Shown: piece after piece, positions 59,376 through 64,000 of the stretch
Numbering within the stretch: the stretch's first letter is position 1
How the letters are laid out: the number at the start of each line of letters is the position of its first letter
NCBI RefSeq assembly: GCF_036711975.1
Contig: NC_091966.1
Span: 8,749,501 to 8,813,500, forward strand
From: Onthophagus taurus
Lineage: Eukaryota > Arthropoda > Insecta > Coleoptera > Scarabaeidae
Direction of reading: 5' to 3'
DNA: 64,000 nucleotides
Translations under genes and position numbers: made by a program
Notes under the pieces: model-generated
What the model saw: the letters and a program-made list of their open reading frames with translations, nothing else
What the model was told of the DNA's origin: nothing
Databases searched by the model: none

Positions 59376-59533
59376 GATACTTTTTTTCTCGACTAAACCC
59401 GAATGTTTCTAGTTCTCGTTCTAGTTTTAGTGCAATAAAAATATGCAACATATTGATATCTTACGCTAACTAGCGCTACCTACCGCTGTCGTTTGTAAAA
59501 TGGATAAATGAGAGATGTTAATCTATTTGTGGG

Positions 59534-59570
59534 GTTTCTGAAGATGGCCAAGGGCCGAAACTAGTTAGAC
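59534..59570 (+). ncRNA. Hammerhead-like motif (c)
   Basis: Stem I GTTT, core CTGAAGA (position 7 may vary), an extra T, stem II GGCC-AAG-GGCC, GAA, ACTAGT, T at the cleavage position, stem I' AGAC (one G-U pair). Same layout as the copies at 22888 and 41905. Confidence 0.45.
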
Positions 59571-59609
59571 TTAAATTCTATATAAAATAAAAGACATAAA
59601 CTTTTAATT

Positions 59610-60850
59610 TTATACTATAATAATAATAATAACAATAAATGCCTTTATTGGTGACCCTTAATGTATTACAGAATAAATCAAATTAAATTACCCAAAATAA
59701 ACTAATCCAAAAACTACATCACATTCAAAATTAAATCGTTCAAATTTAAAACTATTCAAAACTAAACTATATAAGTTACAATAAGGGCCCAAATGGTGCG
59801 ATATCAGGCGCGGAGCCTGGTTTTCGTATCGAACCACGAGAAAAACAAAAATAAAAATAAAAAAAAAATATATATATAATAATAAAATATAATATAATAA
59901 TTATAAACTATTGCGTGAGAAGTAAACGCTGCCTGTAACGCCGCCGAAATGATGATACACTTAATTTTTTAAATACTGATGGAATGTCATTATATACCTG
60001 CTGAACCGTATAGGAAAATGATCGCGTATATAGAGTTAACCTATGTTTCGGTATAACAAGAAGTGATTTCCTCCTAATGTTCACATTATGAACGTCCGTG
60101 CGATGCCTAATTCTGCTATGCAAGTAAGATGGCCTTCCGCTGCAGAGCAGTTTGTGTATTAAACAAGCCGTATGTAGTCGCCTCCTGTTAGCCATGTTCA
60201 ACCAGTTAGCCATAGACAAGGTATGTGAGATCCTATCGTACTTCCTAACCCCATATATGTATCGCAGACATGAGTTTTGAATTAACTGAACTCTCCTCGA
60301 TGTTGCTACAGTCAAGCAAGGTCCATAAAGTACATCGCAAAAGTTAAAATTTGATAATATTAATGCTTCACATAACAACTTTTTTACATCGCGCGGCATC
60401 AAACCGCGAGCAGGATACAGCGCTTTGAGTCCTCCCACAGACTTCCTAATCAGACCGCTGACGTGAGCATCAAATCGCAGAGCAGGATCAAGCACCACTC
60501 CCAGACTCTTAGCCTCAGATCCCATCTGGAGCACTGTACTGTTAATGGAGATTTTACCATGGAGGTTATTTGCAATAGCCTCTCTCCTGCCACTAGGCCC
60601 GAACAACAAAATTTGAGATTTGCTAGGATTAAGGGTTAAACAATGCTTAAAGGCCCTATCCGTAATTATACGTAGGTCATCGTTGACCATGCCAACCACG
60701 CTTGAAATATCGTTGGGACTGAAAGTATGATATATTTGAGAGTCATCTGCATATAAATGGTAATTACCGGATATATTCCTAACATCTAGAAAACGACACG
60801 GGCCCGAAATTGTAGGTTCATCTATTTTTTCTATTGTAGAATTTCTTGGT
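59610..60850 (-). mobile_element. 5'-truncated LINE, RT C-terminal half open
   Basis: The minus strand carries the YADD catalytic motif of reverse transcriptase (60742-60753). An open frame follows to 59908, with LNPSKSQILLFGPSGRR, MGSEAKSLGVVLDPALRFD and ALILSNFNFCDVLYGPCL. It ends in a basic tail. The 3' UTR ends in a TATTATTATTGTT-type microsatellite tail (about 59619-59636). The upstream half of RT and all of the endonuclease are absent, as usual for 5'-truncated insertions. The long uninterrupted frame suggests a recent copy of a CR1/Jockey-like family. Confidence 0.85.
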
Positions 60851-61172
60851 CGTATCTAAGTCGGTTCTTAAACGTATGATGCAAATCGGACTTGAAATCG
60901 TATATAACGTGATTGGCACTTAGCTTTATCCTTTAAAACAAATAGTATTTTCGGTCTTTCGGTATTCTACATTTTTTCTAAGATAAGTTACACCTTTACC
61001 TATCAGACAGCATGATAATCTCTAAAACCGATAAAATGTCGCTTAGTCAAGTGATGTATAACGCAGTCCAATTCTCCATTGGCTTTAATTTTTGGCTTAT
61101 AGTGTTACAAATGCAATATTATATAGGATTTATTAAAAACACACAAAATACGTTTTAATTATTATTTATTCA

Positions 61173-62721
61173 TTAACTATTAAAGCGACGTTTACAAGCG
61201 GTTTTAATGCAACTTTTAATTTTACCTTTGTATTTCCTTTTCTTTTGTATAATCTTTTTCGGTTTGCTGTATTTTCTCATTACACTTAAAAGTGGATACT
61301 TTTTGGTTTGACAAATTCCACGAAAATCATCAGTATCAATAGTCCACACCATTACTCCATTTAATTTATGTCTATTAGCATATTTCATCTTAAATAAAAA
61401 TTTTAATTAACGAAAATTCAAGAACGAATAAATAATTTAAGAAATACTTGGAGATTTTAATAGAATATTACCTTCTGTTTAACTGAGAAAGTATCATCAT
61501 ATCCAACCCATTGACCATCTCCATAAGCATAAGGGACTTTTTGTGCATGATCTCGAGATACAGTCCATTCATTTCGCTTCGTTTTATTACATATCTACGA
61601 AAGAATATGATTAAAAATAAAACAACTAAGATTCTTTTTATTAATACTTCATAATATGCAAGCATTCCACTTTGATTTGTGTAAAATCCAGGATTTCCAG
61701 GTCCTAAAGCTGGTACACCAACTTTAAATGATTTTAAATCTTTTGATACTGTGTATGAAATTCCGTAAGACCCCATTCCAAGTACAATTTTGTGTTTTGG
61801 AGCTCCATTTTCTATCCAATATTGTATACAAGAATCCTGGAATTTATTGTGTTAATTAAAAATTGTTATTTAAGCAAAAATTAAAAATCTTACGACATTT
61901 CTTGTTTTATCTCTTTCTTCAATTGACGAAAAAAGTGGTGAATTTTCTCCAGTTACGTTATCAAAAGCACTGTGTAAATCGTAAGTCATAACATGAATCG
62001 CGTCCAAATATTTCGAAATTTCTGGTATATCATAAGATTGCTTGACTTGTTTAGGAATAGCAGCAACGGCAGCCGTTAACATAAATTGATGCTTAACAAA
62101 TTCATCTTTTAATTCTTTTAAGAGAATAGAAAAATTTTCTTTGTCTTCTTTTACCCCTCCTCGAGCTGTGGGATACTCCCAATCAAAATCTAAACCATCA
62201 AAACCGTAAGTTTTCAAAAACTTTACTACGTCTTCAACAAGAACTTTTCGTAATTGTGGATCGGAGGCAACTTTAGAAAAACGCTCTGGGGATTCAGTCC
62301 AACCACCGATAGCTACTAAAGTTTTTAATTTCGGATTGCGAGTTTTTATTGCATTAAATTTATATAAAGCACCTAAAACAATTTAAATTAATATAAAAGA
62401 AAAAAGTGAACGAAAATGTTACCTTTTCCAATATCTAATTCAGGATCTTGAAGTCGAATAGTTCCGTTTGAATTAATCCCCACAAAACTATAAATTAAAT
62501 GGGTACAAATTGTTGGATCTAAATCATCAATGTCGTATTTTCCAATCCCTGGTCTGTAAACGGCCCAACTCGCGTAATAACACGTTACGGTCATTGCTAA
62601 AAATTTATGTTTAATTGATACAATCATATTTTAACATTAATTTATTTTAATATATACATTTTGATGTGGATATGTAGAATTGGAAACAAAGTAAAATAAA
62701 TAGAAACTTATAACACTTCAT
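61173..62721 (-). CDS. Secreted GH18 chitinase
   Basis: Six exons: 62658-62721, 62423-62596, 61894-62372, 61648-61836, 61472-61594 and 61173-61388; 414 aa. The first exon encodes the signal peptide MKCYKFLFILLCFQFYISTS. It is missed if one starts at the downstream ATG (62627), whose frame runs through an acceptor TTTTTAG at 62597. The mature domain opens TVTCYYASWAVYRPGIGKYD. The GH18 catalytic motif FDGLDFDWEYP has D138, D141, D143 and the proton donor E145. Other conserved blocks are LKTLVAIGGW, HVMTYDLHSAFD, GMGSYGISYT and NGVMVWTIDTDD. There is no chitin-binding domain; the end is strongly basic (KKIIQKKRKYKGKIKSCIK). Role: endo-hydrolysis of chitin beta-1,4 links in cuticle or gut lining. 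Confidence 0.92.
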
Positions 62722-63206
62722 TTCTTAGGAGACTTTTAAAATTTCACACACAAAAGCGAGGTTGATTGGAGAACTATGAAAAATTACTTGTTGCTTTGCA
62801 AATTTTCTTTAACAATTTAAAGTATTTCAGCTACTTTAGTATGTTCATGTGGAAACACCTTACTATTGACTGCAATCTCCTTTCGAGAATTTAACTGTAA
62901 ATACTAACGCAAATTCCTTTGATAAATTATATGAAAAATATAACCTTTGAAATGTTGATAAGATTTGTATTTATTAAGAATTGTTTATATAAAACGTGTT
63001 GATCACTGTAAGAGTACTAAGAAATGTAATTAATAATCTTTGAAATTGAGTTTGATTCTATTTGACAAGCTTCACTTAAATTGTTTGTAAGTAGATATTG
63101 CCGCAAAAACAATTTTTACACCCGAGAGAAATTATTGGAATGAGGTGCTTCTAAGAATCGTAACAATTATTAAAATACTTGATAATATTATATTGTATTT
63201 GTTTTT
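62722..63206. other. Upstream of chitinase, nothing clear
   Basis: AT-rich sequence that presumably contains the chitinase promoter. No other feature recognised. Confidence 0.3.
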
Positions 63207-63785
63207 GTAATTCGCGACTGTAATGAAAGCTATAACAGTACTCAAACGGGTGCTGTAATGAGACTCCTTACAGCATCCGATGCAGTAATGAGATTTTAGT
63301 AACATATTATGGAACCAGTTCAAGTTGGTGACATTGGGTCATTAATTCTTCTAGTTGTCAATGTGACAATTTTTGTCTATGGATGTTTAAACACGTTCTT
63401 AGCATCGGATACAAGGTCCACAATGATGAGGACCTTGAACAATGAGCAATTTCTCTTATTTTGGGAGGTGTACATGAAACATTTTTTTCAGGTGCATACA
63501 TTTTGTGTTTTGACAGTTTCTAATTGTCAATTCAAATTTCTATTTTCAAGTGTTACTGTGTTACCAACCGCTACATACCTATTTCCCTACATTGTCAAAA
63601 TTTATTTTATTTTTGTTAATAAAAAAGGATAAAAACACGAATTACAAATAATAGCATAAAAAACACGTTTCATAAGACTTAAAGCACTCATTCATTAAAA
63701 AACTCGTGGCTTCGCCACTCGTTTTTCAAATTGAATTCGTGCATTTCAAGCGTGTCTTACGAAACTTGTTTTTTAATATATTATT
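63207..63785 (+). repeat. Interspersed repeat, copy 2 (~580 bp)
   Basis: Same orientation as the copy at 19443-19968, opening TGTAATTCGCGACTGTAATG. It has an extra TCCTTACAGCATCCGATGC block near 63266. Near its end is a perfect hairpin, AAAACTCGTGGC / GCCACTCGTTTT (63700-63726), which is absent from copy 1. The two copies are otherwise closely similar across the full length. Confidence 0.75.
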
Positions 63786-64000
63786 TCACTTTTCAAGCGA
63801 TAACTTCATAATGAAAGTGAAATATACAAAACAAGATTTAAACATCTATACTTTACTCTATGAAAATGCTGGTTCTACTGACTCAGTCCATGAAGTGATA
63901 CTTTTAGATCAGATCTACGACATCTACCTAATTATTAAGTTGCTCGTAGAGTAATTTCGTTTGTTATTTATGAAAATGAAAGACAATTTTCTTATAGTGA
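63786..64000. other. Window end, unassigned
   Basis: The repeat ends near 63785. The following short frame (from 63811, MKVKYTKQDLNIYTLLYENA) has no recognised domain and may belong to the same repeat or to a gene fragment. Confidence 0.25.

Noticed and set aside
59070-59396. 108-codon plus-strand frame
   Set aside because: It reads through the inverted tandem units; the repeated peptide follows the DNA repeat.

Overview
The window looks like nuclear DNA of an insect, most likely a beetle. It is AT-rich, its host genes have introns of about 45-80 nt, and it carries a secreted GH18 chitinase and a SmydA-type SET-MYND protein. Many transposon families are present: mariner, Tigger/pogo, hAT, a THAP-bearing P-like element, Jockey- and CR1-like LINEs, and copia, gypsy and BEL fossils. 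The order Coleoptera is an inference from overall character, not shown by one diagnostic gene.

Layout. 1-1165: the end of a satellite array with a 363-bp dimeric unit. 1312-10000: Rexo5-like exonuclease (-), IMPACT (+) and ASPSCR1/TUG (-), the last split by a 3.4-kb intron holding a gypsy fossil and nested MITEs. 10536-17938: peptide O-xylosyltransferase (+), whose first intron holds a copia fossil carrying two DNA elements. 17939-24616: gene-poor, with hairpin repeats, a decayed Tigger and chemoreceptor-like scraps. 24617-38485: TONSL/tonsoku (-) in six exons, with two large introns filled by a Jockey LINE, BEL remains, a mariner, a CR1-like LINE, a hAT MITE and a 690-bp palindrome. 39105-46645: TVP23 (+), ARMT1 (-) and MCM10 (+). 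A TONSL fragment sits inverted in an ARMT1 intron. 46646-49440: LINE debris and tandem repeats. 49448-51602: SET-MYND gene (-). 54134-54518: a three-exon small secreted peptide gene (-). 54959-56822: METTL25B (-). 56823-60850: inverted-repeat elements and a 5'-truncated LINE. 61173-62721: chitinase (-). 63207-63785: a second copy of a ~580-bp interspersed repeat.

The spliced gene models were joined by eye using GT/AG sites and reading phase. Every multi-exon model closes in frame at a length close to its family: ASPSCR1 527 aa, xylosyltransferase 900, TONSL 1333, ARMT1 441, MCM10 636, METTL25B 471, chitinase 414. Host genes often lie head-to-head with 0.5-0.7 kb between them (Rexo5/IMPACT, ASPSCR1/xylosyltransferase, TONSL/TVP23, ARMT1/MCM10) or tail-to-tail with 0.14-0.17 kb (IMPACT/ASPSCR1, TVP23/ARMT1). 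TONSL, MCM10 and ARMT1 all touch replication or DNA damage, but nothing shows this to be more than chance clustering.

The most interesting non-genic signal is a family of four short motifs, one of them present in both arms of a palindrome. Their conserved core and changing but complementary stems fit a minimal type I hammerhead ribozyme (41905-41944, 22888-22923, 59534-59570, 36182-36223 with 36731-36772).
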